This document shows, in pieces, positions 17,063-26,939 of a stretch of DNA of 64,000 bases. The stretch comes from Pseudocoprococcus catus (GTDB lineage: Bacteria; Bacillota; Clostridia; Lachnospirales; Lachnospiraceae). The stretch covers positions 409,626 through 473,625 of the forward strand of contig NZ_LR698973.1 of the NCBI RefSeq assembly GCF_902381825.1, written 5' to 3'. Under the pieces are notes generated by a model. That model saw nothing but the letters and a program-made list of their open reading frames with translations, did not search any database and was not told the DNA's origin. Within the stretch, counting starts at the first letter, position 1, and each line of letters begins with the position of its first letter. Position numbers and translations under genes: made by a program.

Positions 17063-18507
17063 ATGTTTCAAAAAATAACAAAAGAATTAAAAAAAAATAA
17101 GGTACTGAAAGCAGGAATTGGTTACACAATAGGCAATTATTTTTTGAAGGGACTTGGATTTATTACTGTTCCTATTTTTTCCAGACTGATGGCAGTGTCA
17201 GACTATGGTATTTATAATACATTTTTGTCTTATGAAGGAATGCTGTACCTGTTTATTGGATTGGCATTGCACAGTAGTATTAAAAATGCAAAATATAGGT
17301 ATGGAGATGAAAGACTTGATAGTTTCACTTCATCAATTACGATATTCCCACTTGTTATTTCATGTATTGTATTAATTTTGGGAAATCTGCTTCTTCCAGT
17401 CATTAATCATTTCCTTTCAGTGGAAAGAGTGGAATATAATTTATTGATTGCATTGTGCTTGTGCTCAAGCTTGCTATACATATATCAGTCACGGTTGGCC
17501 CTTGAATATAATTCAAAAAGTTATATGAAAATGTCTTATTTCAATGCATTAAGTAGTGTTGCATTATCAATATTATTGATGCAGACAGTATTTAAGGAAC
17601 AGAAATATTTGGGAAGAATTTGTGGCTCTGTTATCCCAATGTCGATTCTAGCTGTGTGGATTCTTTACAAGCTCTATTCAAAGGCAAGACCAAAAAAGAA
17701 TACAGATTATTGGAAGTTTGCATTGAAAATCAGTCTTCCGATTATTCCTCATGGCGTTGGTCAGATTATTTTATCATCTTTTGATAGGGTGATGATCACA
17801 AGCTACATTGGTAGTACAGCGGCAGGTTTGTATAGTTTTGCATATACAATTTATTCTATCATCTTAGTAGCCGGAGACTCCATTAGCACTGTGTATGAGC
17901 CATGGGCATATGAACGATTTGCGGAGAAAGAGTACGACATTATAAAAAAAGGAGTACCATATATATTGTGTTACTGGCGGTTGTATGTTCTGGTGCGATG
18001 TTGATTGCACCGGAGCTGGTAAGAATTTTGGGCTCTCAGAAGTATGTAGATGCGATTCCCGCGGTTACGCCAATTCTTGGTGCTGGTTTTTTTGCAATGG
18101 CCTATAACATTCCATCAACAGTTGAGTATTATTATGGAAAGACTTCCTTTATTGCAATCGGAACGGTTTTTGCAGCAGTACTTAATATTGCAATGAATGC
18201 AATATTTATTCCCCAATATGGGTATTTAGCAGCTGCATATACGACTCTGGGCAGTTATCTGGTATATTTTATTTTCCATTGTATGATTGCCCATAGAATT
18301 ATTGGACAAAACATATTTTCGATAAAAGTATTAATGGCAACAGTAGCAGGGCTCTCTGTAATTGGTGCTATTTCATTATATTATCAGAATGATTATATTG
18401 TGAGATATTCCTGTGCAGCAGCTGTTGTAGGAGGTGTGTTGGTTTGGTTAAAAAAAGGTGTTTTGGCTGATTTTGGGTTCAATGTTGGTAAGGGGAAAAG
18501 GTCTTGA
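17063..18507 (+). pseudogene. Wzx-type oligosaccharide flippase split by a one-base frameshift in an A7 tract
   Basis: Two overlapping frames (17063-18004 and 17968-18507) encode the two halves of one polytopic MOP-superfamily flippase of about 480 residues. The first has the N-terminal GYTIGNYFLKGLGFITVPIFS and IPHGVGQIILSSFDRVMI. The second has GAMLIAPELVRILGS and the remaining helices. A seven-A tract at 17944-17950 lies just before the break; adding one A joins the frames as DIIKKRSTIYIVLLAVV. Such proteins flip lipid-linked repeat units across the inner membrane. As sequenced the protein loses its C-terminal third. It may be truly inactive, phase-variable, or a sequencing error. Confidence 0.85.
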
Positions 18508-18622
18508 CATTGGATTGTGAATGTATGATAATGAAGTAAAATGTCGTTTGACGGAATTTTCATTCATAAAGGCTGATTCAGTGTTGAGTGAAAGGTGAAA
18601 AAAGTTTGAGGATGGATAGATA

Positions 18623-19864
18623 ATGCAACAAAAAAATAAAATACAACATGTGTATTTGATAGGAGCAAAGTCTCTGGGGGCATATGGTGGATATGAAACG
18701 TTTACATATAAGCTTACAGAATATCATCAGAATAATTTGAATATTAAGTATCATGTGGCCTGCAAGGCAAATGGCGATGGTGCAATGGATGAGACAAAGT
18801 TTGAAGGTGTGACGAAAATTAATGATTATGAGTTTGAATTTCACAATGCCCACTGTTTTAAAATCAATATCCCACAGATTGGGGCAGCACAGGCAATTTA
18901 TTATGATGTAGCTGCATTAAAGATATGTTGCGAACATATTAAGAAAAATCATATTCAACATCCTATTGTCTATATAATGGCATGCCGGATTGGGCCATTC
19001 GCAGGTCATTATTATAGGAAGATACATAAACTGGGGGGTATAGTATATCTGAATCCGGATGGACATGAGTGGATGCGGGAAAAATGGTCTGCGCCGGTCC
19101 GAAAATATTGGAAAATTTCGGAACAGATGATGGTAAAATATTGTGATTTGGCTATTTGTGATTCTGTGAACATTGAGAAATACATTCATAAGTGCTATGA
19201 TGGCAAGGGAATTGCAGGCAGAAATCCAAAGACTACGTTTATTGCTTATGGAGCAGATTTAACGCTTAGCAAGTTAACAGATGATGACAAAAAGCTGGTA
19301 AACTGGTATAAGGAAAAAAAACTGGCTCCGAAGAATTATTATCTTGTGGTTGGTCGTTTTGTGCCAGAGAACTCTTTTGAAGTGATGATTCGAGAGTTTA
19401 TGAAGAGCCATAGTCATAAAGATTTTGCCATTATAACGAATGTCAATGACAAATTTTTGAATGAATTAGAGGAAAAGTTGCATTTTAGAAGTGATAAGCG
19501 AATCAAATTTGTGGGAACGGTATATGATCAGGAATTATTGAAGAAAATCCGAGAAAATGCATATGCATATTTCCATGGACATACGGTAGGTGGTACGAAT
19601 CCATCGCTGATTGAGGCACTGGGAAGTACGGATTTAAACTTACTGGTAGATGTTGTTTTTAACAGGGAAGTGGCTGAAGACTGTGCACTCTATTGGAGTC
19701 GTGATAATGGAGCATTAGCGAAACTGATTGATCAGGCTGATGAACTGAGTGCAGATGAGATTACGAAACTGGGGCAGATGGCTAAAAAGCGAGTATCACA
19801 GGAATATACATGGAATAAAATCTGTGGGCAATATGAAAAGGTATTTGTGAATATAGATAAATAA
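18623..19864 (+). CDS. Family 4 glycosyltransferase with DUF1972 N-terminus, probable rhamnosyltransferase
   Basis: The 413-residue protein combines a DUF1972-type acceptor domain (VYLIGAKSLGAYGGYETFTYKL, and YLNPDGHEWMREKW near residue 145) with a GT4 donor domain (VVGRFVPENSF, FHGHTVGGTNPSLIEAL with the E-x7-E-like motif). The pattern resembles streptococcal WchF/Cps2T, which adds beta-1,4-L-rhamnose to the first sugar of a capsule repeat. The rhamnose genes in the same locus fit this. It acts on the cytoplasmic face of the membrane. It follows the broken flippase after a 115-bp gap; the ribosome site is weak (GAGGATGGATAGATA). Confidence 0.85.
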   Translation: MQQKNKIQHVYLIGAKSLGAYGGYETFTYKLTEYHQNNLNIKYHVACKANGDGAMDETKFEGVTKINDYEFEFHNAHCFKINIPQIGAAQAIYYDVAALKICCEHIKKNHIQHPIVYIMACRIGPFAGHYYRKIHKLGGIVYLNPDGHEWMREKWSAPVRKYWKISEQMMVKYCDLAICDSVNIEKYIHKCYDGKGIAGRNPKTTFIAYGADLTLSKLTDDDKKLVNWYKEKKLAPKNYYLVVGRFVPENSFEVMIREFMKSHSHKDFAIITNVNDKFLNELEEKLHFRSDKRIKFVGTVYDQELLKKIRENAYAYFHGHTVGGTNPSLIEALGSTDLNLLVDVVFNREVAEDCALYWSRDNGALAKLIDQADELSADEITKLGQMAKKRVSQEYTWNKICGQYEKVFVNIDK

Positions 19865-19882
19865 ATAAGAAGAGATAAAACG

Positions 19883-21232
19883 ATGCGAATATTACATTAT
19901 GCACTAGGTTTTCCCCCGTACCGAAGTGGCGGATTAACAAAATGGTGTGTTGATTTGATGGTTCAGCAGGCGAAAGAAGGACATGAAGTTGCAATGCTTT
20001 GGCCTGGGAAGATGGGAATTGTAAAGAAAAAAACAGAGGTAAAAAGGCAAAAGGATGTATGTGTAAAAGAGCAAAATCTTCAAAGTTTTGAAGTAATCAA
20101 TCCGTTGCCAGTTCCATTTGATGAAGGAATAGCGGATGTTCCTGCATTTACAGCAAATGCAGGAGCAACTGCTTATGGAGCGTTTTTAGATGCATTTCTG
20201 CCTGATATTGTTCATGTGCATACATTAATGGGGCTTCATAAAAGCTTTTTACAGGCAACAAAAAATAGAAAAATACGGCTTGTATTTACTGCCCATGATT
20301 TTTTCCCGATTTGTCCGAAGGTAACCATGTTTCGTCATGGTGCAATTTGCAGTAATGTAAAGAATTACGAAGCGTGTGGTGTGTGTAATGCAACTGCATT
20401 GGATTTAAAGAAAATACATATTTTACAGTCACCGATTTATCGTTGTCTGAAAGATTTATCTGTTGTTAAAAAATTGAGAAAAAAGCATAGAGATGACTAT
20501 CTAAGTGAAGCAACCGTGGACGATTCGGTAATACCTGTTGGTACTGTTGAGGATTACAGGAAACTGCGAAATTACTATTATTCGCTCTTAAAACTGATGG
20601 ATATGATTCACTATAATAGCAGTGTGACAAGAAGTGTTTATGAGTCAGTGTTTGATCTTCCACAGCATTGTCTTGTGGCGATTACACATGCAGATATTAA
20701 TGATAACAGGCGGATTAAAGAGTTTTCAGATGGCCGACTCCATATCCGTTATCTGGGCCCACAAAGTGGGTCAAAAGGTTATTTTTTATTAAAGAAAGCA
20801 TTAGATCAATTGTGGGAGAAAGAAAAAGAGTTCTGTCTTGATGTACATTTTCGTCCAATTGAAATGGCACCGTATATAGAAGTTCATCCGAGGTATGCAT
20901 ACGGAGAATTAGAAACTATATTTGAACAAACGGATATTTTAGTAACACCAAGTATTTGGTTTGAAACATTTGGTTTTACTGTGTTAGAGGCTTTGAGTTA
21001 TGGCGTTCCTGTTGTAATCAGTGGAACAGTAGGAGCGAAGGATATTCTAGCGGATGGTGCAGGCATAATAGTTGATGATATTACATCGGATCGTTTGTGT
21101 AATGTATTGAAAAATCTTACAACAGCTGATTTAAGGAAGATGAACGAAAATATAGTTCGAAAACAACCAATTATGCAGATTGAGACGATGTCGATGAAAA
21201 TTGAAACCGATTGTTATGGGTGGAATTTATAA
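19883..21232 (+). CDS. Family 4 glycosyltransferase
   Basis: The 449-residue protein starts LHYALGFPPYRSGGLTKWC, the GT4 N-terminal glycine-rich acceptor loop, and ends with a GT-B donor domain containing TPSIWFETFGFTVLEALSYGVPVV, where EtfGFtvlEA is the E-x7-E sugar-nucleotide motif. A cysteine-rich stretch (CPKVTMFRHG to CGVCNA, near residues 145-175) recalls glycosyltransferases with a small zinc-binding insert. It would add one sugar to the growing lipid-linked unit. The preceding gene ends 18 bp upstream. The sugar is unknown. Confidence 0.85.
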   Translation: MRILHYALGFPPYRSGGLTKWCVDLMVQQAKEGHEVAMLWPGKMGIVKKKTEVKRQKDVCVKEQNLQSFEVINPLPVPFDEGIADVPAFTANAGATAYGAFLDAFLPDIVHVHTLMGLHKSFLQATKNRKIRLVFTAHDFFPICPKVTMFRHGAICSNVKNYEACGVCNATALDLKKIHILQSPIYRCLKDLSVVKKLRKKHRDDYLSEATVDDSVIPVGTVEDYRKLRNYYYSLLKLMDMIHYNSSVTRSVYESVFDLPQHCLVAITHADINDNRRIKEFSDGRLHIRYLGPQSGSKGYFLLKKALDQLWEKEKEFCLDVHFRPIEMAPYIEVHPRYAYGELETIFEQTDILVTPSIWFETFGFTVLEALSYGVPVVISGTVGAKDILADGAGIIVDDITSDRLCNVLKNLTTADLRKMNENIVRKQPIMQIETMSMKIETDCYGWNL

Positions 21233-21266
21233 TACTGGTAAAGAAAAATAGAAATGGAAATGTAAC

Positions 21267-22112
21267 ATGAATATAACGGTTGTTGTTTTACATTATGAAA
21301 ATATAAAAGATACAAAGGAATGTTTGGATTCTTTGAAGAAATACTTAAATGACACAAAGAACAATATAAATGTTGTTGTAGTTGACAATGGATCAATAAA
21401 AGAAAAAACTGCGGCAATTGAAGAAGATTATGTTAATGATAAGATTTATTTTATTGAGTCTTGTAGGAATTTAGGATTTGCAAAGGGAAATAATATAGGA
21501 TTTCACTATGCAAAATATGAGCTTCACTCGGACATCATCATTTTAGCAAATAATGATTTGATCTTTAAACAAGTGGATTTTATGAATCAGATTGCTAAGG
21601 AAATGATTGAGAATCATATAGATGTTGCTGGACCAAGAATTATATCACTGGTTGATCACAAGAATCAAAATCCGGTTCCATATGCGCATCCGGATCTTGT
21701 GTCAGTTAATAAAAGAATTTTTAAGCTTCACGTTCTAAAGATAATGTGTTACTTTGGAGTGGATAAGTTTTTCCAGACTATTTTTTCTAGAAAATATAGT
21801 GCAGACGTAAAATCCGATAACTATCAGTTACATGGTGCTTGTTTAATTATGGCTAATAATTATGTGAAAAATTATGATGGGCTGTATCCGAAAACGTTTA
21901 TGTATATGGAAGAGGATATCCTGAAGTACATTACAAAAAGAGATAACTTGATTATGAAATATTTTGATGGTGCAGAAGTATTTCATAAAGAGGGATCTTC
22001 GACAGAAAAGATTTATGGTGAGGGCAGAAAAAAAAGATTATTTTATTATAAATGGAATATTGATGGATGCAAGAAATTGAGACAGCTGATGAAGTCTGGG
22101 AGAGATAAATGA
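21267..22112 (+). CDS. Family 2 glycosyltransferase
   Basis: The 281-residue protein has the GT-A fold start TVVVLHYENIKDTKECLDSL, the nucleotide-binding VVVVDNGS, NLGFAKGNNIGF, and LANNDLIF, where the Asn-Asp pair replaces the usual DxD. It then has MYMEEDILKY near the catalytic base. It resembles WbbL-type rhamnosyltransferases in the NxGfakGnN pattern, though that is not proof. It overlaps the next gene by four bases (ATGA), indicating translational coupling. Confidence 0.85.
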   Translation: MNITVVVLHYENIKDTKECLDSLKKYLNDTKNNINVVVVDNGSIKEKTAAIEEDYVNDKIYFIESCRNLGFAKGNNIGFHYAKYELHSDIIILANNDLIFKQVDFMNQIAKEMIENHIDVAGPRIISLVDHKNQNPVPYAHPDLVSVNKRIFKLHVLKIMCYFGVDKFFQTIFSRKYSADVKSDNYQLHGACLIMANNYVKNYDGLYPKTFMYMEEDILKYITKRDNLIMKYFDGAEVFHKEGSSTEKIYGEGRKKRLFYYKWNIDGCKKLRQLMKSGRDK

Positions 22113-23440
22113 AGCTAACGAAAGAACGAAGAATATTAATAGAAGCATTGATAACGCTTCAGTTAATTAACTATATGGTTGGAACAATCATATTAAAAGA
22201 CTTTTTTTTAGTCAAATATTTACGGGATGTTATTGTAGTCGTATTATTATTTGAAATTGTACGGGGAAAAAAGAAAAAGGTGCAGTTTGGAGCTATTACG
22301 CTCTGTCTTTTGGTGTTTGCATTCTGCGGAATTTTTGGTGTGATCCAAGGAGAGACTTTTCAAGTTGTACTATTGGTGGCAAGGAGATATGCAATTCCCT
22401 TAGCGGTATTGTTTATTGCTGCTCATATCGATTTTAATGGTGAAGAGCAGAAACTTTTTAAGTATATTTTTTATTTAATTGTTGTCCTATCAATATTTGG
22501 TGCTTTTCAGGCACAGGTATTGGGTGATAATTTCTTGAGAAATTTGGGTTATCCAGTAGAGTATTCATATGGATATGGACGAGAAATGCTGTACAATTCC
22601 TTCTATTTTGGTGGGTTAGGCATACAGCGGGTGGTTGCAACGCTGAGCAGTTCAAATATCTGTGCATTGGTATTTGGAACATCGTTGCTTTACTTTTTGG
22701 TATGTAGTCCTATTTTTAATGTGAAATATAAGACAGTCATGATGGCTTGTATCGCACTTGCATTTCTTCTTACATTTTCACGTTCCAACATTCTGTTTTT
22801 TATGATTGCAGTAATTTGTGTCTGGAGGTATATTCCATATAAAAAATATATTCTTACAGGAATCGGATGCGCTGCAGTAATTGTTCTGATAGTTGGTATT
22901 ATTCAGGGACAGAACGGCATTGTTTATAAATTATGGATGTGGGTACAAGCTAGTTTAAACATGACAGAATCCTCTGCCGCAGGAAGATCAGGAATATGGC
23001 ATGCTGCATTGGAACAGGTATTTAAAAGTCCGTTGGGAATTGGCTTTGGTCATGTAGGAGCAATCGGATATGAGAGTGAACTTGTTTTTCTTGCAGAAAA
23101 CTCCTATTTAACACTTGCTTTAGATACTGGATGGATTGGTGTTATTAGTTATGTGGCTGCGTTAGTAATGATTGTTGTAAAATTATATAAGAATGCAGAG
23201 ATGTATGGAAGAACAGGAAATGAGAAAGGAAAAAGAATTTGTGTGGCTGGCTATGCAGTATTGGTTTATTTGATGGGAGTAATGTTATTCTCTAATCATA
23301 TTCAGGATATGGAGGCCATAACGTTGGTATATATGTATGTTGGTATTGCACTTTCGTATGTGCGATACAATAGAGGCATCAATGAGGAGAAACTTAAAGC
23401 ATTATTTATTAGTAAAATTTGTAAGCGAGGGAATAGATGA
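22109..23440 (+). CDS. Wzy-type O-antigen/capsule polymerase (O-antigen ligase family)
   Basis: The 443-residue protein has roughly 12 hydrophobic helices and a large loop with SSAAGRSGIWHAALEQVFKSPLGIGFG. The RxGIW segment and following GxGFG are typical of the Wzy_C/O-antigen ligase superfamily. It would polymerise repeat units on the outer face of the membrane. It overlaps both neighbours by four bases (22109-22112 and 23437-23440), so it is translationally coupled to a glycosyltransferase and LicD. Confidence 0.85.
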   Translation: MKLTKERRILIEALITLQLINYMVGTIILKDFFLVKYLRDVIVVVLLFEIVRGKKKKVQFGAITLCLLVFAFCGIFGVIQGETFQVVLLVARRYAIPLAVLFIAAHIDFNGEEQKLFKYIFYLIVVLSIFGAFQAQVLGDNFLRNLGYPVEYSYGYGREMLYNSFYFGGLGIQRVVATLSSSNICALVFGTSLLYFLVCSPIFNVKYKTVMMACIALAFLLTFSRSNILFFMIAVICVWRYIPYKKYILTGIGCAAVIVLIVGIIQGQNGIVYKLWMWVQASLNMTESSAAGRSGIWHAALEQVFKSPLGIGFGHVGAIGYESELVFLAENSYLTLALDTGWIGVISYVAALVMIVVKLYKNAEMYGRTGNEKGKRICVAGYAVLVYLMGVMLFSNHIQDMEAITLVYMYVGIALSYVRYNRGINEEKLKALFISKICKRGNR

Positions 23441-24267
23441 AAGAGTTATCAATTGAGGAAATTCATGAGGGAACGCTTGGTATATTAAAGAAAATAATTG
23501 AAATTTGCGATGAAATTAATGTGAATTATTTTCTGGCATATGGATCCTTAATTGGTGCAGTACGTCATGGGGGTTTTATCCCATGGGATGACGACCTGGA
23601 TATCGTTATGCTTCGACCAGATTATGAAATATTTAACCAGTATTGTTTAAAGCATGAACGAGAGTTATATCCGTTTAAGTTAATCAATAGAAAAAACGAA
23701 AAAAAATATCCATATAATATTGCCCGTTTTAATGATCTGCGATATAGGGCTATTTATGAGAATGTGCAGGAATATGATTCGGGAATGTTTATAGATGTGT
23801 ATCCTTTAGATGGGGCCGGCCATATGACAGAATCAGAAGTGGTAAGCCTTGATAAAAAAAGAGACTATTTAATGAAAATGATTCTGTGGAGTATAGATGA
23901 CCATTACGAGCCCTCTAAGCATAATAAATGGTATCGCTCGGTTATCAAATATTTGGTACGAAACTATGCGAAAATGAAGGGTAGTGAGTATTTTCTAAAC
24001 AAAATGGAAGAACTGAAAAATCAATATGAATTTGATGATAGTGAGTATGTAGCAGAAATGGTATGGGATATTAAGACTGTTCTGTGTAAAAAAGAATGGT
24101 TTGGAGAAGGTCAGATGATTCAGTTTGAAGATATCAAAGTTAAAGCACCAAACGATATTGATAGTTTCCTAAAGGTATATTATGGGGACTATATGAAGCT
24201 GCCACCAGTTGAACAAAGAGTTCCAAGCCATGGATATACGCTATATAAAAGAAATGAGACTGATTAA
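23437..24267 (+). CDS. licD: LicD family phosphocholine transferase
   Basis: The 276-residue protein carries LicD hallmarks: VNYFLAYGSLIGAVRHGGFI followed by PWDDDLDIVML (acidic metal site), then MFIDVYPLDG. LicD proteins transfer phosphocholine from CDP-choline to a glycan on capsule, teichoic acid or LPS. The downstream choline activation and uptake genes make phosphocholine the likely donor group, although some LicD relatives move other phospho-groups. The gene overlaps the polymerase by four bases. A hairpin with a short T-run separates it from the next genes, so expression of the two parts may be uncoupled. Confidence 0.88.
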   Translation: MKELSIEEIHEGTLGILKKIIEICDEINVNYFLAYGSLIGAVRHGGFIPWDDDLDIVMLRPDYEIFNQYCLKHERELYPFKLINRKNEKKYPYNIARFNDLRYRAIYENVQEYDSGMFIDVYPLDGAGHMTESEVVSLDKKRDYLMKMILWSIDDHYEPSKHNKWYRSVIKYLVRNYAKMKGSEYFLNKMEELKNQYEFDDSEYVAEMVWDIKTVLCKKEWFGEGQMIQFEDIKVKAPNDIDSFLKVYYGDYMKLPPVEQRVPSHGYTLYKRNETD

Positions 24268-24368
24268 AAATCTCTCGGTTTGATATTCTGAAGAAATATG
24301 GGTTTAACGAAAGTATGAGATATTTTCGGTTGACAAAATAGTTAAAATAAGATAAGGTATTATTAGCT

Positions 24369-24407
24369 TTACGGATATAGATTCAGCTAATCTGTATCCG
24401 TAATTTT
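24369..24407 (+). terminator. Terminator or attenuator between licD and the choline activation genes
   Basis: A 15-bp stem (24369-24383 with 24389-24403, one G-T pair) with a 5-base loop is followed by TTTT. It ends 36 bases before the next start. A TTGACA hexamer at 24330-24335 lacks a good -10 box at normal spacing, so this may be a partial readthrough point instead of a full stop. Confidence 0.65.
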
Positions 24408-24439
24408 AAAGCATGTTGTTCACGAAAATGGAGGAATCG

Positions 24440-26218
24440 ATGTACATGAACATACAAGAACGAGACCTATTAAAGGTATTGTATTCAGAAAATTATATTA
24501 ATCAAAGAATTCTGGCGGATTTAAGCGGACATTCATTAGGGGTGGTTAATCGCTCCCTCAAACAGCTATTGTTAGAAGGATATATAAACGAAGAAAATCA
24601 ATTAACGCAGAAGGCAGAGAACCTGTTTAGGCAGAATGCACCGAAGCAGGCGGTGATTTTAGCAGCCGGTTTCGGGATGCGTATGGTTCCCATTAATCTT
24701 GAATCACCAAAGGCATTTTTGAAGGTAAAGGGTGAGTATCTGATTGAGCGCTTGATTCGCCAGCTTCATGAAGTCGGTGTTCATCAGATTTATGTAGTAG
24801 TCGGATTTATGAAAGAGCAATTCGAATATTTAATTGATGAGTTTGGAGTGAAATTGATTGTCAATTCGGAATACGCAGGGAAAAATAATCTGCATTCTAT
24901 GAAGTTGGTATCGGATCATCTTGCTAACGCATATATTCTCCCGTGTGATATCTGGTGCAGGAAGAATCCATTCAGCAGAGAAGAATTATATTCTTGGTAC
25001 ATGGTGAGTGACGCGGCAGATGAAGAAAGTGATGTTCGCGTTAGTCGCAAGATGGAGTTGGTACGTACAGCGGAGACTTCGGGAAATGCTATGATTGGAA
25101 TTACATATTTGACAGCACAGGATGGTGCATCCGTTAGTGAACGAATTCATCAATTGTGTGGAAAGCCGGCTTATGATGGATGTTTTTGGGAAGAAGCACT
25201 TTACAATAAGGATCGGATGATCATATCGGCAAAGGTAGCACATGCATCAGATGTTGTTGAAATTAATACATATGAGCAATTGAGGGACTTAGATAGTCAT
25301 TCGGAACAATTGAAGTCTGATGCTATAGCAGCAATAGCTGAAAAGTTTCAGGTAAAGGCGAAAGAAATTGTCGAAATTTCTGTTTTAAAAAAAGGCATGA
25401 CAAATCGTTCATTTTTATTTTCGTGTAAAGGGAAGAAATATATTATGCGTATTCCGGGAGAGGGAACGGATCAATTGATAAACCGCAGACAGGAAGCAGA
25501 TGTTTATCACGCTATTTCAAGTAAAGGAATTTGCGATGATCCGGTTTATATTAATCCGGAAAATGGGTATAAGATTACGGCATTTTTGGAGGGGGTTCGT
25601 ACATGTGATCCATTAAATGAGGAAGATTTGAAAAAGTCAATGGAACTTTTGAGGAAATTTCATCATATGTCTCTAAACGTTGAGCATGAGTTTGATCTAT
25701 TTAAGCAGATCGAATTTTATGAGAGTTTGTGGGAAGGTAATGCTTCAGTGTATCGAGACTATGAGCAGACAAAGAAAAAGGTGTTGGGATTGAAACCATA
25801 CATTGATGTACATGCAACGGAAAAGGTTTTAACACATATTGATGCAGTGCCGGATAATTTCCTGTTCTATACCGGTGAACATGGTGAAGAACTGCAGCTG
25901 ACAGATTGGGAATATGCCGGGATGCAGGACCCGCATGTTGATTTGGCGATGTTTTGTATTTATTCTTTTTATGATAGGGGTCAGGTGGATCACTTAATCG
26001 AACTCTATTTTGAAGGAAAATGTGATGCTGCTGTCAGAATTAAAATTTATTGCTATATTGCAGTGTGTGGTTTGTTGTGGAGTAATTGGTGTGAATATAA
26101 ACGAAGACTGGGCGTGGAGTTTGGAGAATATTCGTTAAGGCAGTATCGTTATGCGAAAGAGTATTATCGTATAGTTCAGAAAGAGCTGGAAGCACAAAAA
26201 GAAAGTGAGGAAGCGTAA
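24440..26218 (+). CDS. Winged-helix + nucleotidyltransferase + choline kinase fusion (LicC-LicA like)
   Basis: The 592-residue protein has three parts. A winged helix (1-60) carries LLKVLYSENYINQRILADL. A nucleotidyltransferase (about 70-285) has QAVILAAGFGMRM and SPKAFLKVKG. An aminoglycoside/choline kinase fold (about 300-590) has LTHIDAVPDN with catalytic D468 and N473, then TDWEYAG with D489. Together they would phosphorylate choline and activate it with CTP to CDP-choline. GGAGGA sits 5 bases before ATG 24440 and 11 before ATG 24446; either may start translation. The winged helix could sense or regulate, but its role is unproven. The next gene begins one base after the stop. Confidence 0.86.
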   Translation: MYMNIQERDLLKVLYSENYINQRILADLSGHSLGVVNRSLKQLLLEGYINEENQLTQKAENLFRQNAPKQAVILAAGFGMRMVPINLESPKAFLKVKGEYLIERLIRQLHEVGVHQIYVVVGFMKEQFEYLIDEFGVKLIVNSEYAGKNNLHSMKLVSDHLANAYILPCDIWCRKNPFSREELYSWYMVSDAADEESDVRVSRKMELVRTAETSGNAMIGITYLTAQDGASVSERIHQLCGKPAYDGCFWEEALYNKDRMIISAKVAHASDVVEINTYEQLRDLDSHSEQLKSDAIAAIAEKFQVKAKEIVEISVLKKGMTNRSFLFSCKGKKYIMRIPGEGTDQLINRRQEADVYHAISSKGICDDPVYINPENGYKITAFLEGVRTCDPLNEEDLKKSMELLRKFHHMSLNVEHEFDLFKQIEFYESLWEGNASVYRDYEQTKKKVLGLKPYIDVHATEKVLTHIDAVPDNFLFYTGEHGEELQLTDWEYAGMQDPHVDLAMFCIYSFYDRGQVDHLIELYFEGKCDAAVRIKIYCYIAVCGLLWSNWCEYKRRLGVEFGEYSLRQYRYAKEYYRIVQKELEAQKESEEA

Positions 26219-26938
26219 ATGCATAGAGTTCAAAGAGCAATTATTATGGCTGCAGGGTTGGGAAATCGAATGAGGCCTGTAACTTTGACAACGCCGAAAC
26301 CATTGGTTAAGGTGAATGGCATTCGAATGATTGATACAGTTATCGAGGGCCTTCATCAAAACGGAATTTATGAAATTTATGTGGTGGTAGGGTATCTAAA
26401 AGATCAGTTTATGGGATTAGAACAAGAATATCCGGGTGTTCAGTTAATTGAAAATCCGTATTATGATACATGCAATAACATTTCTTCTTTATATGTTGCA
26501 AGGGAGCATATAGAAAATGCAATTATTTTGGATGGAGATCAGATAATTTATAATGCTGAAGTGCTTTCTTCAGAATTTGAACGATCCGGTTATAATAGTA
26601 TTTGGACCGATGAAGAAACAGATGAATGGCTTCAAACTGTGGAAAACGGGATTGTTACGTCATGCAGCCGGAACGGCGGAAAATGCGGATGGCAGCTTTA
26701 CAGTATTTCACGTTGGACAGCAGAGGATGGAAGAAAACTGAAATATTATCTGGAAGAAGAATTTGCACAAAAAGGGAATCGGCAAATTTATTGGGATGAT
26801 GTGGCAATGTTCTGTTACCCGCAGGCGTTCAGATTGGGAATACGTCCAATGCTGAAAGGTGATGTTATAGAAATTGACAATTTAAGCGAACTGGCTGTTA
26901 TAGATGAAAGCTATAAAAAATATGGGGAGATGGAATAA
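26219..26938 (+). CDS. licC: NTP transferase, choline-phosphate cytidylyltransferase-like (LicC)
   Basis: The 239-residue single-domain nucleotidyltransferase begins RAIIMAAGLGNRMRPVTLTTPKPLVKVNG-like (loop plus Pro-Lys-Pro). It has IILDGDQIIYNAEV for the metal-site aspartates, and WDDVAMF near the end. Length and pattern fit LicC, which makes CDP-choline from phosphocholine and CTP. It abuts the fusion protein that already holds a similar domain, so the two may act on different substrates or as a pair. AGTGAGGAAGCGTAA supplies the ribosome site. Confidence 0.82.
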   Translation: MHRVQRAIIMAAGLGNRMRPVTLTTPKPLVKVNGIRMIDTVIEGLHQNGIYEIYVVVGYLKDQFMGLEQEYPGVQLIENPYYDTCNNISSLYVAREHIENAIILDGDQIIYNAEVLSSEFERSGYNSIWTDEETDEWLQTVENGIVTSCSRNGGKCGWQLYSISRWTAEDGRKLKYYLEEEFAQKGNRQIYWDDVAMFCYPQAFRLGIRPMLKGDVIEIDNLSELAVIDESYKKYGEME

Positions 26939-26939
26939 A

